Positions 17,439 to 25,905 of a stretch of 64,000 bases of DNA are shown here, one piece after another. The stretch is from contig NZ_QLLK01000012.1 in NCBI RefSeq assembly GCF_003259505.1, positions 62,001 to 126,000 on the forward strand. Direction: 5' to 3'. Position 1 is the stretch's first letter. Each line of letters opens with the position of its first letter. Under the pieces are notes generated by a model that saw nothing but the letters and a program-made list of their open reading frames with translations, was not told where the DNA came from and did not search any database. Position numbers and translations under genes: made by a program. The stretch is from Algoriphagus yeomjeoni. Its GTDB lineage: Bacteria; Bacteroidota; Bacteroidia; Cytophagales; Cyclobacteriaceae.

Positions 17439-17620
17439 TCAGTGGTCAGATTTCAGTATTCAGTATTCAGTCTCAGTATTCAGTATTCAGTCTCAGTATT
17501 CAGTATTCAGTCTCAGTATTCAGTATTCAGTATTCAGTCTCAGTATTCAGTATTCAGCATACTGCGACTGATCACTGCGACTGATCACTGCGACTGCTCA
17601 CTGCGGCTTCGACTGACTAC
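17439..17620. repeat. CAGT/ACTG inverted array, copy 2
   Basis: A longer left arm with repeated CAGTATT-CAGTATT-CAGTCT triplets (17454-17558), then ACTGCG/ACTGATC units to about 17618. It sits between the stops of hopJ (plus) and the sulfatase (minus), the position expected of a bidirectional terminator or a repeat insertion site. A 60-codon open frame through it is an artefact of the repeat. Confidence 0.8.
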
Positions 17621-19012
17621 TTAATCTTCCCCCGCTTCCAGCCATTTCACAGTATTATTAAAAATTTCCCGCATTTCAATAAGCTTATTTTCATAGCCTT
17701 TCTTTCCAGCTAGATTGTTTTTCTCCAAGGGGTCCTTCTTAAGATTATATAATTCTTCATGGCCCAAATCATCTTGGTACCTGAAATATTTCCACTCCTT
17801 GGTTCTGACACCTTCGCTAGCGGCGATGATCTTGACTTTCCAGAGATGCTCAGCGACGAATTCATTTCGTTCGATGGCTGGATTTTCCCCAACTACATAG
17901 TCAGCGAGGCTTATTCCCTGGTATTGTTCTGGCAAAACACCATTTGCAAACTCAAGTACTGTTGGCGCTATATCTATATTCAGCGCAAAGTCCGTGATCT
18001 CTCTATGGCCTGGGTTTCTTGGGTCATAAATAATCATCGGCACGCGAAGGGAATTATCATACATCAGCCATTTTCCAGCGAGCTGCCGCTCACCTTGGAA
18101 GTAGCCATTATCTCCCATGAAGATGATCACCGTATTGTTATCCATCCCTTTTTCCGCCAGCGTCTTCCGGATTTTACCGATTTCCAGATCTACTTCTGAG
18201 ATCATTCGGTAGTAGCCCTTCATACTTTGTTGGTATTTTTCCGGCGTATCATATCTCCAATACCAGCGTGTCCTATTCTCCCCAGTTTTCACATATTCTG
18301 GCTGCTCATCAAAGTACTTATCCTTGGCCAAAAGTGGCTTTGGAAACTTCACATTCTCATACAAATCAGCGACATCAGAAGACCAGAAGTATTGATCGGC
18401 TGCAGGGTCGTGGGCATGCGGCGCAGAGAAACTCAGCGAAAGCATAAACGGCTTATCTGCAGATTGATTCTTGATGAATTCCTGCGCTTGGTAGGAGGTG
18501 TATTTTGTTAGATGCACAGAATCACCATTGATGGTTTTGTAGAAATACCCTCTGCGATCCGGGTATTTCACGTCCCTATCGTAAGAATCTCCAACATCAA
18601 ACAGGGTAGAAAACCCAGGGTAGTTCACTCCAAATTTTCCAAAAAACCCTGTCTCATAACCCAGCTTTTTTAATTGAGCAGGATAAGAATTTTGGGCATA
18701 TCCTTCCTGCAGCTCTTGCCCGAAAGTATATCCGTGCGTCCTTTCGTATAGCCCTGTCAACACGCTTGCTCTACTTGCTGCGCAAATCGGAGTTGTGACA
18801 AAGGCATTTTTGAAATAGATTCCTTCCGCTGCCAGCCGGTCCATTTCTGGAGTTTGGATCAAGTCATTTCCGGAAAAACCTAAGGCATCCCAACGCTGAT
18901 CATCGGTGAGGATAAAGATGATATTGGGTCTTTCCTGCTGCGCAAAAGAGTTGAAACTCACCAAAAACAACACGTAAAAAAGAAGATTGGGAAAGGGGCT
19001 ATTATTTTTCAT
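17621..19012 (-). CDS. secreted type I sulfatase
   Basis: 463 aa with a cleavable signal peptide (ends F-N-S-F-A-Q-Q). Metal-binding D-D-Q-R is at residues 37-40 and the formylglycine motif C-A-A-S-R starts at Cys77 (C-x-A-S-R type), followed by T-G. Later motifs include A-P-H-A-H and G-D-N-G-Y-F. The family removes sulfate esters from glycans in the periplasm after conversion of the Cys to formylglycine by a separate maturase, which is not in this window. The length fits N-acetylglucosamine-6-sulfatase/arylsulfatase-like enzymes; the exact sulfated sugar is unknown. Confidence 0.9.
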   Translation of the reverse strand: MKNNSPFPNLLFYVLFLVSFNSFAQQERPNIIFILTDDQRWDALGFSGNDLIQTPEMDRLAAEGIYFKNAFVTTPICAASRASVLTGLYERTHGYTFGQELQEGYAQNSYPAQLKKLGYETGFFGKFGVNYPGFSTLFDVGDSYDRDVKYPDRRGYFYKTINGDSVHLTKYTSYQAQEFIKNQSADKPFMLSLSFSAPHAHDPAADQYFWSSDVADLYENVKFPKPLLAKDKYFDEQPEYVKTGENRTRWYWRYDTPEKYQQSMKGYYRMISEVDLEIGKIRKTLAEKGMDNNTVIIFMGDNGYFQGERQLAGKWLMYDNSLRVPMIIYDPRNPGHREITDFALNIDIAPTVLEFANGVLPEQYQGISLADYVVGENPAIERNEFVAEHLWKVKIIAASEGVRTKEWKYFRYQDDLGHEELYNLKKDPLEKNNLAGKKGYENKLIEMREIFNNTVKWLEAGED

Positions 19013-19493
19013 ACGTTCTAAAATAGAAATAATAATGGGGATGAAGTGTCCTGTAGAATCCTATTCCGCTTGTAAAAACTCGTTAGATCTCAATAAAAAA
19101 AGACTGGCAAAACGCTCCAAGCCTAAGGCTCTCTTGCTTGTTTAATTTTTAGTTGTCTCCGGACTAAAGTCCGTCGTTACAAAATTTATCGAGGCTATGG
19201 CTTTTACTCAAGTGTCATCCTTTAATCCAAGGAAAAGCACTTAGGTATAAAAACTAACTCAATAAACATTCTCTCTGCTAATCCTCAAACAATACCTAGT
19301 TCATCCAAAGTCAGTAAGCTTGATATATATTGGTATGCTGGACTTCAGTCCAGTCAACTTACTATAACTATAAATCATCAAAGTGCCATAGGCAGGGCAC
19401 ATTGTCTCAATCGAGCTAAAACGACTATAATAACACTTAGTCCTATTCAGACCGATTAACATTTACTATTTTAACTTGCCCAAAGCCTGAAAA
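19013..19493. other. divergent intergenic region with hairpins
   Basis: 481 bases between the minus-strand sulfatase and the plus-strand esterase. It holds two short hairpins similar in form to the RAYT-associated ones: CGGACTAAAGTCCG (19160-19173) and CTGGACTTCAGTCCAG (19338-19353). No open frame of note. Both promoters should lie here but none was recognised. Confidence 0.45.
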
Positions 19494-20324
19494 ATGAAAC
19501 CAAATAACCTCGCTCTCCTACTTCTTGGATTACTAGTTCTTAGTTGCTCCAGCGGAAAAAACTTAACCTCTGACTCCTCCACAAACAACTTTACTAAAGA
19601 AAACTTCCACCTCTATCTCCTGATGGGTCAATCCAATATGGCAGGACGCGGAAAAGTGGAAGCAATCGATACCCTAACCCATCCTCGCGTATTTATGCTC
19701 GATAAGGCTGAGAATTGGGTTTTGGCAAAAGACCCTATCCACTTCGACAAACCTGCTGCAGGCACAGGCCTAGGCCTGACTTTTGGGAAAATCATGGCCA
19801 ATGAAGACAGCAATATCAAAGTTGGCCTAATTCCCACAGCAGTCGGTGGAACTCCGATTAACGCTTGGTTTGCTGATTCTCTATATCAACAAACCAATAC
19901 CTATCCCTATGATGACATGATCCGAAGGGCAAACAAAGCGATGGAAACTGGTACTTTGAAAGGAATAATTTGGCATCAGGGAGAATCAGATTCCAATTCT
20001 GAGCAAGCAGTTAATGAATACACTAAAAAGTTTGATGCGATGTTGAATGCTCTCAAATCAGACCTAGGTCTATCATCAGTGCCTGTAGTGATGGGTGAAA
20101 TTGGCTATTTCTTCTATCCCAAAGCAAAATATGCAGAAGATATGAATGGAGTAATTCGTCAAATAACCAATTCAAATGACTGCATTGGCTTAGTCACGGC
20201 AGAAGGGCTGAACCACAAGGGAGATGATACGCATTTCGATGCCGACTCTTACCGCGCACTTGGAGTACGATATGCCAGCGAAATGCTAAAACTGCAAACA
20301 AACTGTACTACCATTTTCAAATAA
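19494..20324 (+). CDS. SASA-family carbohydrate esterase (sialate O-acetylesterase-like)
   Basis: 276 aa lipoprotein (signal ends V-L-S-C, Cys18). The SASA/DUF303 signature is clear: L-M-G-Q-S-N-M-A-G-R-G with the nucleophilic Ser at about residue 46, G-G-T-P-I-N-A-W, and I-I-W-H-Q-G-E-S-D with the block III His/Gln. A terminal Asp/His pair is likely in G-D-D-T-H-F-D. Such enzymes remove O-acetyl groups from xylans, sialic acids and other glycans. It is 21 bases from the following SGNH gene, probably in one transcript. Confidence 0.88.
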   Translation: MKPNNLALLLLGLLVLSCSSGKNLTSDSSTNNFTKENFHLYLLMGQSNMAGRGKVEAIDTLTHPRVFMLDKAENWVLAKDPIHFDKPAAGTGLGLTFGKIMANEDSNIKVGLIPTAVGGTPINAWFADSLYQQTNTYPYDDMIRRANKAMETGTLKGIIWHQGESDSNSEQAVNEYTKKFDAMLNALKSDLGLSSVPVVMGEIGYFFYPKAKYAEDMNGVIRQITNSNDCIGLVTAEGLNHKGDDTHFDADSYRALGVRYASEMLKLQTNCTTIFK

Positions 20325-20345
20325 AAACAACTGTCAACCCAACCT

Positions 20346-21050
20346 ATGAATTACTCAAAATACTACTTAAGTATCGTCTTCATTTTATTGTCAACAAGCA
20401 TTTTTGCGCAGCAGGACCTAAAAGCATCCCACAATTACGGGAAATCTGTCGCGGTTTTTGGAGGTTCGGTTTCTGTCATACCAGAGAGTGATATAGCTAA
20501 AAACATGTGGAAAGAAAAGCTGGGAATGACCGTGACCAATTATGGTGTCGGGGGTGCTGGCTTCTCTTCTCTTCAGGGGAAATCTTTGCAGGAGCAAGTG
20601 GATGAAGCTGGGGTTTTTGACATTTATATTCTTTGGGCTTCCACTAACGATTACACTAATAATCGAGAAGTAGGCAGCTACACTGACTACTCGGAATTCG
20701 ATGATTTTGATAAAGAGAAGTTGGTAACGCAAGCTGGTGGCATCAATTATTGCATCAAAAAAATTTATGAGATCAACCCAAAAGCACAAATCTACTTTTT
20801 CACGTCGAGCAAGGCATTCAATGATAGAGGAGCTTATGACCCATTTGTCGAAAATGGAATGGTGGAGCATGTGAAAATGCAGAAGAAAATCTGTCAACTG
20901 CACGGCATCCCGTATTTGGATCAGTTTACGCTAGGGGGATACAATATTCATAACAAGGACCTTTACTACACCGATCCTATTCACATGAATGAAGATGGTT
21001 ACAAAAAAATAGGTGAGCTTCAGGTAGCTTTTTTAGCATTTCCAGATTAA
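20346..21050 (+). CDS. secreted SGNH/GDSL hydrolase
   Basis: 234 aa with a cleavable signal (I-F-A-Q-Q). Block I is F-G-G-S-V-S-V at about residue 38. The region W-A-S-T-N-D-Y carries the block III Asn, and D-P-I-H-M-N near residue 213 supplies the Asp/His pair. SGNH hydrolases act as lipases or carbohydrate esterases. Placed just after a SASA esterase and near two sulfatases, it probably deacylates glycans in the periplasm. Confidence 0.8.
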   Translation: MNYSKYYLSIVFILLSTSIFAQQDLKASHNYGKSVAVFGGSVSVIPESDIAKNMWKEKLGMTVTNYGVGGAGFSSLQGKSLQEQVDEAGVFDIYILWASTNDYTNNREVGSYTDYSEFDDFDKEKLVTQAGGINYCIKKIYEINPKAQIYFFTSSKAFNDRGAYDPFVENGMVEHVKMQKKICQLHGIPYLDQFTLGGYNIHNKDLYYTDPIHMNEDGYKKIGELQVAFLAFPD

Positions 21051-21063
21051 TGGAGACAAAAAC

Positions 21064-21642
21064 TTAATCGTTTAATCCCTTTCCTTTGAGAATCTTAGGA
21101 ATGAGTTTTTCTACTCTGTCCGCTCGGGTTTTGGCTTGTTTTGCTGAAGAAAAATGTAACAAATAGCCTCGCTGTCTTCCTGGAGTCAGCGAATAAAATG
21201 CCTCTCGCAAATCTGGGTCTGAATCAAGTTTGACTTGAAACTCATCGGGAATATCATATTCCCTCGTCTTTTTCAATTCCACTTTCAACCCCGCTTTTTC
21301 TACTTCTATTGCTTCAAAAATATAAGATTTCAGCTTTGACCCCATTTCCACTATTTCTTGCGGATTGGTAAATCGAATCTGACGAGCGCTTTGCACATTC
21401 TCAGTTTGCTGAATCAATATCCCCTCAGAATCATTAAGTAAAGCACCTTTGTGAAATAGAAGTGCGCAATATTCCTTGAACCCATGAATCAGCACCACAT
21501 TACTTCCCTGATAGGTATAGCATGGGACTCCCCATTTCAATTCCTCCGTGAGTCCACAATCAAGAACCAGGGCTCTCAATTGCTTGTATTCTTCTTGCCA
21601 TTTTGAAGCTTTATCGAAAAAAAAGTCAACTTTTGGATTCAT
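21064..21642 (-). CDS. YdeI/OmpD-associated family protein with DUF1801 domain
   Basis: 192 aa, cytoplasmic. The N-terminal DUF1801-like domain shows E-L-K-W-G-V-P-C-Y-T-Y at about residues 36-46. The C-terminal OmdA/YdeI part contains Y-D-I-P-D-E-F and Y-S-L-T-P-G-R-Q-R-G-Y-L-L-H-F-S. YdeI-type proteins have been linked to antimicrobial peptide resistance, but the biochemical function is not established. It converges on the SGNH gene with 13 bases between stops. Confidence 0.8.
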   Translation of the reverse strand: MNPKVDFFFDKASKWQEEYKQLRALVLDCGLTEELKWGVPCYTYQGSNVVLIHGFKEYCALLFHKGALLNDSEGILIQQTENVQSARQIRFTNPQEIVEMGSKLKSYIFEAIEVEKAGLKVELKKTREYDIPDEFQVKLDSDPDLREAFYSLTPGRQRGYLLHFSSAKQAKTRADRVEKLIPKILKGKGLND

Positions 21643-21768
21643 TGTTTTGATGGTTCTTTTTTACCGCAGTGAGCGCAGAGCTTTACGCTGAGTGCACTAT
21701 TGAGTAGTTAAAATTATGTTTCCTGGGTTAAAAGATTGAAGCCTTTAACAGACTAGTAGCCCTTCTAT

Positions 21769-22185
21769 CTACAATCCTAACATCGGGAGTTGCTTCACCT
21801 GATGATAAGTCAGTGCAGCTTTGATGCAGTTTTTCAGTTCAGTTTCTGGGATTTCCTCATTCAATTTAAACACAATCGCCCGATTGCCTTCATATTCAAA
21901 AATCTCATCGTATGCCAGACGGAAACTCGGTACCAGCTTACTCGTGCATTTGAAATACATCGCATATTGATCGGGGCTTTTTGCTTTCCAGTCCATACGG
22001 ATCGTACTTCCTTTTTTGGCCAAAAAACTAGGCTCACCCCATTTAAGCGTTTCCTCTAAACTTGGCAACCCAATCTCATCAGCAACCTCCAATACCAACC
22101 GGCGAAGGTTTAACATCTTATTCCGAACTGAGTCTGGATACTGTAAAAAAACTGTTTCAACTTCTGGATTTGATTTTAATTCCAT
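21769..22185 (-). CDS. DUF1801 domain protein
   Basis: 138 aa, a single DUF1801 domain: L-E-E-T-L-K-W-G-E-P-S-F near residues 43-54, K-C-T-S-K-L-V-P-S-F-R and A-I-V-F-K-L-N. It shares the L-K-W-G core with the neighbouring YdeI-like gene, suggesting old duplication or domain sharing. Cytoplasmic. Function unknown. Confidence 0.8.
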   Translation of the reverse strand: MELKSNPEVETVFLQYPDSVRNKMLNLRRLVLEVADEIGLPSLEETLKWGEPSFLAKKGSTIRMDWKAKSPDQYAMYFKCTSKLVPSFRLAYDEIFEYEGNRAIVFKLNEEIPETELKNCIKAALTYHQVKQLPMLGL

Positions 22186-22221
22186 GGTCCAATTATTTTA
22201 TTTCTCGAAATCTAGCTTACG

Positions 22222-23196
22222 CTATAATTCATACAAATCTCTTATTCTAGCTATTCGAAAGCCCTTTTCCAACACTTGTTTAGTCTCTTCGCTAGTCGGA
22301 TCAATCACAGGGTTCGTATGATTGAAGTGGACAAAAATGACCTTAGACTTTTCTTCAGCAGCTAAGCCAGCAAACTTCTCCATACTCTCCAAAATAAATG
22401 GATGAGGAATCTCAGACATATCCCGGTTATCGAGTTCCTTACCGCTAAAAAATGTTGCATCTACAAATGCATATTCCACTTTCTTGATCTCTTCCACTAT
22501 ATCCTTCTCCCACTTTTCCCATTTATCAATATCAGGGATAAATAAGGCACTCTTATTTGGCCCAATGATTTTATACCCCACAGTTTCGGAGAATTCATCC
22601 CTGTGCGGTACTTGAAGTGGAATCACTTGCAATTGCCCGGACAGACTAATAGGCTTTTCAGCCTCTATGGGAACCAGGTCAATGTTTTCATTACTGACCA
22701 ACTGACTCCAAGGCCCATCATTCTCTAAGAATTGCTTCATTCTTGGCATGGCGAATACAGGCACTTTTTTGGCATCCCTCGCCTCCTTTCCCAGAAACAT
22801 CAATCCGGCATAATGTCCGATATGGGCATGGGTAAGAAAAATCCCATCCGGCATTTCATCGTTAGATTCCACCCCAAAACTCTTCAATGCTTTGGCCTGT
22901 CTAGTGATGTCTGGAGTAGCTTCAAAAAGATATTTCTTACCAGTTGCAGCATCATATAAACCAAGAGAAACTACTTGTCTGTCTTTGTCTGGATTATCGA
23001 AAAGATCTTTACAACAAGCTTTTGTGCAGCCAATATGTGGAGACCCTCCATCCTGGATGGTTCCGAGCACAAGTATGGAAGTGGTTGCAGAAGATGTTAC
23101 TGGGCTTTCTACTATAGCACTTTCAAACGAAGACTTGGATTGGCATGCGAAAGTGAGAATGGTAAAGAGAATAAAAGTTGGAAAACTCTTAGACAT
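22222..23196 (-). CDS. PqqB-like metallo-beta-lactamase-fold lipoprotein
   Basis: 324 aa with lipobox Cys18 (T-F-A-C). It begins the MBL fold with V-L-G-T-I-Q-D-G-G-S-P-H-I-G-C, and C-T-K-A-C-C-K follows. The metal site is H-A-H-I-G-H, in which Gly replaces the Asp of the standard HxHxDH motif. Later His residues are in P-L-Q-V-P-H-R-D and F-V-H-F-N-H-T-N. This resembles PqqB-type hydrolases rather than beta-lactamases. No other pqq genes are present, so PQQ synthesis is not implied. Exported; hydrolase of unknown substrate. Confidence 0.78.
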   Translation of the reverse strand: MSKSFPTFILFTILTFACQSKSSFESAIVESPVTSSATTSILVLGTIQDGGSPHIGCTKACCKDLFDNPDKDRQVVSLGLYDAATGKKYLFEATPDITRQAKALKSFGVESNDEMPDGIFLTHAHIGHYAGLMFLGKEARDAKKVPVFAMPRMKQFLENDGPWSQLVSNENIDLVPIEAEKPISLSGQLQVIPLQVPHRDEFSETVGYKIIGPNKSALFIPDIDKWEKWEKDIVEEIKKVEYAFVDATFFSGKELDNRDMSEIPHPFILESMEKFAGLAAEEKSKVIFVHFNHTNPVIDPTSEETKQVLEKGFRIARIRDLYEL

Positions 23197-23288
23197 GAGT
23201 CATAGGATCTATTGTACACTTTTAGAAAACTGACTCTCAAGATAAGCATCAAATCCGATATGGACTGAATGAAAAACGCCTTGACATT

Positions 23289-23738
23289 TTAACCCTTACT
23301 GAGCAGCTCAAGATGTAAAATTGGATAAGGTTTGCCTGTCCCATCCAATTCTGAGCGACCGATGATTTCAAACCCATTCTTCAGATAGAATTGAGTTGCT
23401 TTCGGATTCTGTTCGTTCACATCCACTTTGCTGACTAGCTGACTCTTAATTGCATGGATCAATAAGGCTTTCCCAATTCCCTTTCCTGCATGATCCGGAT
23501 GGACAAAAAGCATCTCCAGATTTCCTTCAGCCACACCAGAAAAACCTAAGATCACTCCATCATCATCTCGGACACAGTTCAAATCCACTGCTTTCAAATA
23601 CTCTTTCAAGATCAGAGGTTTGAAAAATAAAATATCCTCCTCCTTCAAAAAATCATGCGTTGCACGTACGGATGCCTCCCACAGCGCTACAATTTCTGGA
23701 TATTCTGACGGCGCTATTTTACTGATTGGGTAAGTCAT
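23289..23738 (-). CDS. GNAT family N-acetyltransferase
   Basis: 149 aa single GNAT domain. The acetyl-CoA motif A is L-F-V-H-P-D-H-A-G-K-G-I-G-K-A-L at about residues 76-91, and the closing motif is N-P-K-A-T-Q-F-Y-L-K-N-G-F. YjaB-like by general appearance. Cytoplasmic; the amine substrate cannot be predicted. Confidence 0.88.
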   Translation of the reverse strand: MTYPISKIAPSEYPEIVALWEASVRATHDFLKEEDILFFKPLILKEYLKAVDLNCVRDDDGVILGFSGVAEGNLEMLFVHPDHAGKGIGKALLIHAIKSQLVSKVDVNEQNPKATQFYLKNGFEIIGRSELDGTGKPYPILHLELLSKG

Positions 23739-23836
23739 AAACTTTTTAAGTGTGTCTCACTGCAAATAAGGCTGTGTTGGCTATTGAGTTATACTTTTTT
23801 CAAGATGATACCAAGCAGTTTTCGGTAGAAAAAAAC

Positions 23837-24622
23837 CTACACCAATTCCGCTTTACCTATTTGCCTAGCGATCCCATCCCAAAGCGAGATTCTTTGCTGA
23901 AGAGCTTGTTTAGCCACTTCCAAAGTCTCCTCCCATTTCTGTTCATCTTCACCACATAATTCTGAGATCATTTTTAAAGATAAAGGGCCATGCTCATCGC
24001 CATCCAACTCAATGTGCCGCTCTAGGTAATAGCGAAGTTTATTGTAGTGAATATTCTCTGCATCGGCTTGCTTCAGAATAGAAATAAACATATCCGGAAT
24101 CACATCTTCTCTTCCAAAAGTAAAGGCTGAAGCTATGAGATGAGGTTTTTGCGTGGCAATGACAGCAAATGAAAACTTCACAAAGTCGACAACACAGTCA
24201 TCGACTTGGACATCTTCAAATGCTTCTGCAATCGTCCTTCCCTCTTGAATAAATTCTACAAAGCTGACAATCCGATTAGTGCTGGCACCAAGCTGACCCA
24301 TGGCATCCAGATACATTTCATAATGGCTTTTGGGCTCGCCCAATTCATTGATATCACTTTCCTCACCATGAACGATCTCGTTGATAAATCTCGCCAAGGC
24401 TGGATTTTGGTTCGGTGTCCAAGGGATCTGCACAGTGGTCAACTTCATCTGAAGTGCTTTCAGCAAGGACATGAAATCCCAAACTGCAAAGGCATGATTC
24501 TCCATAAAAAGCCGGATATCATCGAGATTCTGAAGGTTAGTATAAAGCGGGTGATGTTGTAATTGGCTTCTCAAGCCAGAGATTTCCTGCTCTATCAGAG
24601 CAATTCTATTCGTATTAGTCAT
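23837..24622 (-). CDS. DUF3050 family, heme-oxygenase-like fold
   Basis: 261 aa from the ATG at 24622 (M-T-N-T-N-R); a start 51 bases earlier is possible but adds an unlikely leader. The family signature is H-P-L-Y in the first 30 residues, then [20 protein letters not shown] near residue 50, and [13 protein letters not shown] near the end. The His-rich helices suggest a metal-dependent helical-bundle oxygenase. The reaction is unknown. Confidence 0.82.
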   Translation of the reverse strand: MTNTNRIALIEQEISGLRSQLQHHPLYTNLQNLDDIRLFMENHAFAVWDFMSLLKALQMKLTTVQIPWTPNQNPALARFINEIVHGEESDINELGEPKSHYEMYLDAMGQLGASTNRIVSFVEFIQEGRTIAEAFEDVQVDDCVVDFVKFSFAVIATQKPHLIASAFTFGREDVIPDMFISILKQADAENIHYNKLRYYLERHIELDGDEHGPLSLKMISELCGEDEQKWEETLEVAKQALQQRISLWDGIARQIGKAELV

Positions 24623-24790
24623 GCGTTCTTTTTGGGTGAGAAATTCGAATTGGCAATAAACCTTACGAAGCAACTCATTTACCCGGATGCAAAACTGAAA
24701 AATTTTAGGAAGAGTTTATCACTTAAAGCATTTTTTTACATCCTGGTTAAAAAACAGCTAAAAAACTAATTAATAATAACCAATATCCTC

Positions 24791-25636
24791 TCACCCCTTT
24801 TTCTCTAGCTCAAACAAAGTAATCTCCGGCCTCACATTTAACCTGACCTGCCATAAGTGACCAATCGCTCGGTTGATATACAGCGTACGTCCATCTTTCA
24901 GATCTATTTCTCCAGAAGAAAAAACAGGATTTTTTACTGGTAAAATAGGCGGATCCAAAAACGGAGGTTTTACTTGTCCTCCATGTGTATGACCAGACAA
25001 AATCCAACCTTGATACTGACGCCAAATATCTAAATCACATACATCCGGATTGTGACATAAAACCACGGAAGGCTGGGCAAAATCAGCTCGATTCATTATT
25101 TGATTTGGATTGAAATTCAAACCCCAGTAATCATCCAGGCCAATTATCGTTAAGCCATTCAAATCAACTTTATCATTCGATAGCATCTGAATTCCAGCCT
25201 GATCGAGTTGCGAAGAGATCTGATCTGCCACTTCCTGCTCTGACCAATTTTTACCATAATCATGATTCCCAAGAATCCCCACTGTTCCCGACTTTCCTTT
25301 GACTGCATGCGGTAAAACTTCGGCTAATTGACTGAACTGACGCTCATCTTCATAACTCACATAATCTCCCGTGTACACCACAAAATCCGGGTCTAGTTGC
25401 TGTGCTTTCGCAAAAGAATCAATGATGTATTGATAGTCAAACCTGTTTCCAATATGAACATCGCTGATCTGCATCAGTGTTTTCCCACTCAATTCATCTG
25501 GAAGGTTTATGATTGGCATTTTCTTTTTCACAAACTCCAGCCAAAACGGCTCCACCTGCCAAGCATAAAGTCCAGTGCCTACACCCAGAGCGCTGGCACC
25601 AATCAAGGTATTCCTGATAAACTTCCTTCTATTCAC
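24791..25636 (-). CDS. metallophosphoesterase (YkuE/YaeI-like), membrane exported
   Basis: 281 aa. N-terminal M-N-R-R-K-F-I-R-N followed by a hydrophobic stretch is a possible Tat-type signal or anchor. The calcineurin-like motifs are complete: D-V-H-I-G (residues 59-63), G-D-Y-V, G-N-H-D-Y, and S-G-H-T-H-G-G-Q near residue 215. Relatives are UDP-2,3-diacylglucosamine or other phosphodiesterases at the membrane. The substrate is unclear. Confidence 0.88.
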   Translation of the reverse strand: MNRRKFIRNTLIGASALGVGTGLYAWQVEPFWLEFVKKKMPIINLPDELSGKTLMQISDVHIGNRFDYQYIIDSFAKAQQLDPDFVVYTGDYVSYEDERQFSQLAEVLPHAVKGKSGTVGILGNHDYGKNWSEQEVADQISSQLDQAGIQMLSNDKVDLNGLTIIGLDDYWGLNFNPNQIMNRADFAQPSVVLCHNPDVCDLDIWRQYQGWILSGHTHGGQVKPPFLDPPILPVKNPVFSSGEIDLKDGRTLYINRAIGHLWQVRLNVRPEITLFELEKKG

Positions 25637-25905
25637 TGATGGAGTGGGGTATAGTTCTAAAAACTAAACCTAAGTAAAAGTCTATCAAAAAGCCAAAGGA
25701 GATAGTTTTGCTTTTGAACAACTTGTCTGAAAATGGATTTGAAAGCAATCTCAAGAAAACTAGCCATTGAAAAATTCCCTGATCTAACTACCATACGAAT
25801 GAAGTTTCGTCCTTTTAATATCCCTCACTGATATATAATTAGAATTCTAACTCGGTTTAACATGATCACTTATTTTGTATTTTGGTCAACCGACCCATCA
25901 AAGAA

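Noticed and set aside
16907..17620. Tandem repeats as a possible CRISPR array
   Set aside because: Units are only 6-7 bases, in two complementary arms, with no unique spacers and no cas genes.
17442..17624. 60-codon plus-strand frame of Gln/Tyr/Ser/Val repeats
   Set aside because: It is simply the translation of the CAGTATT/CAGTCT repeat units.
22222..23196. Reading the PqqB-like gene as evidence of PQQ biosynthesis
   Set aside because: No pqqA, C, D or E is present and the protein is a lipoprotein; the fold alone does not show the pathway.
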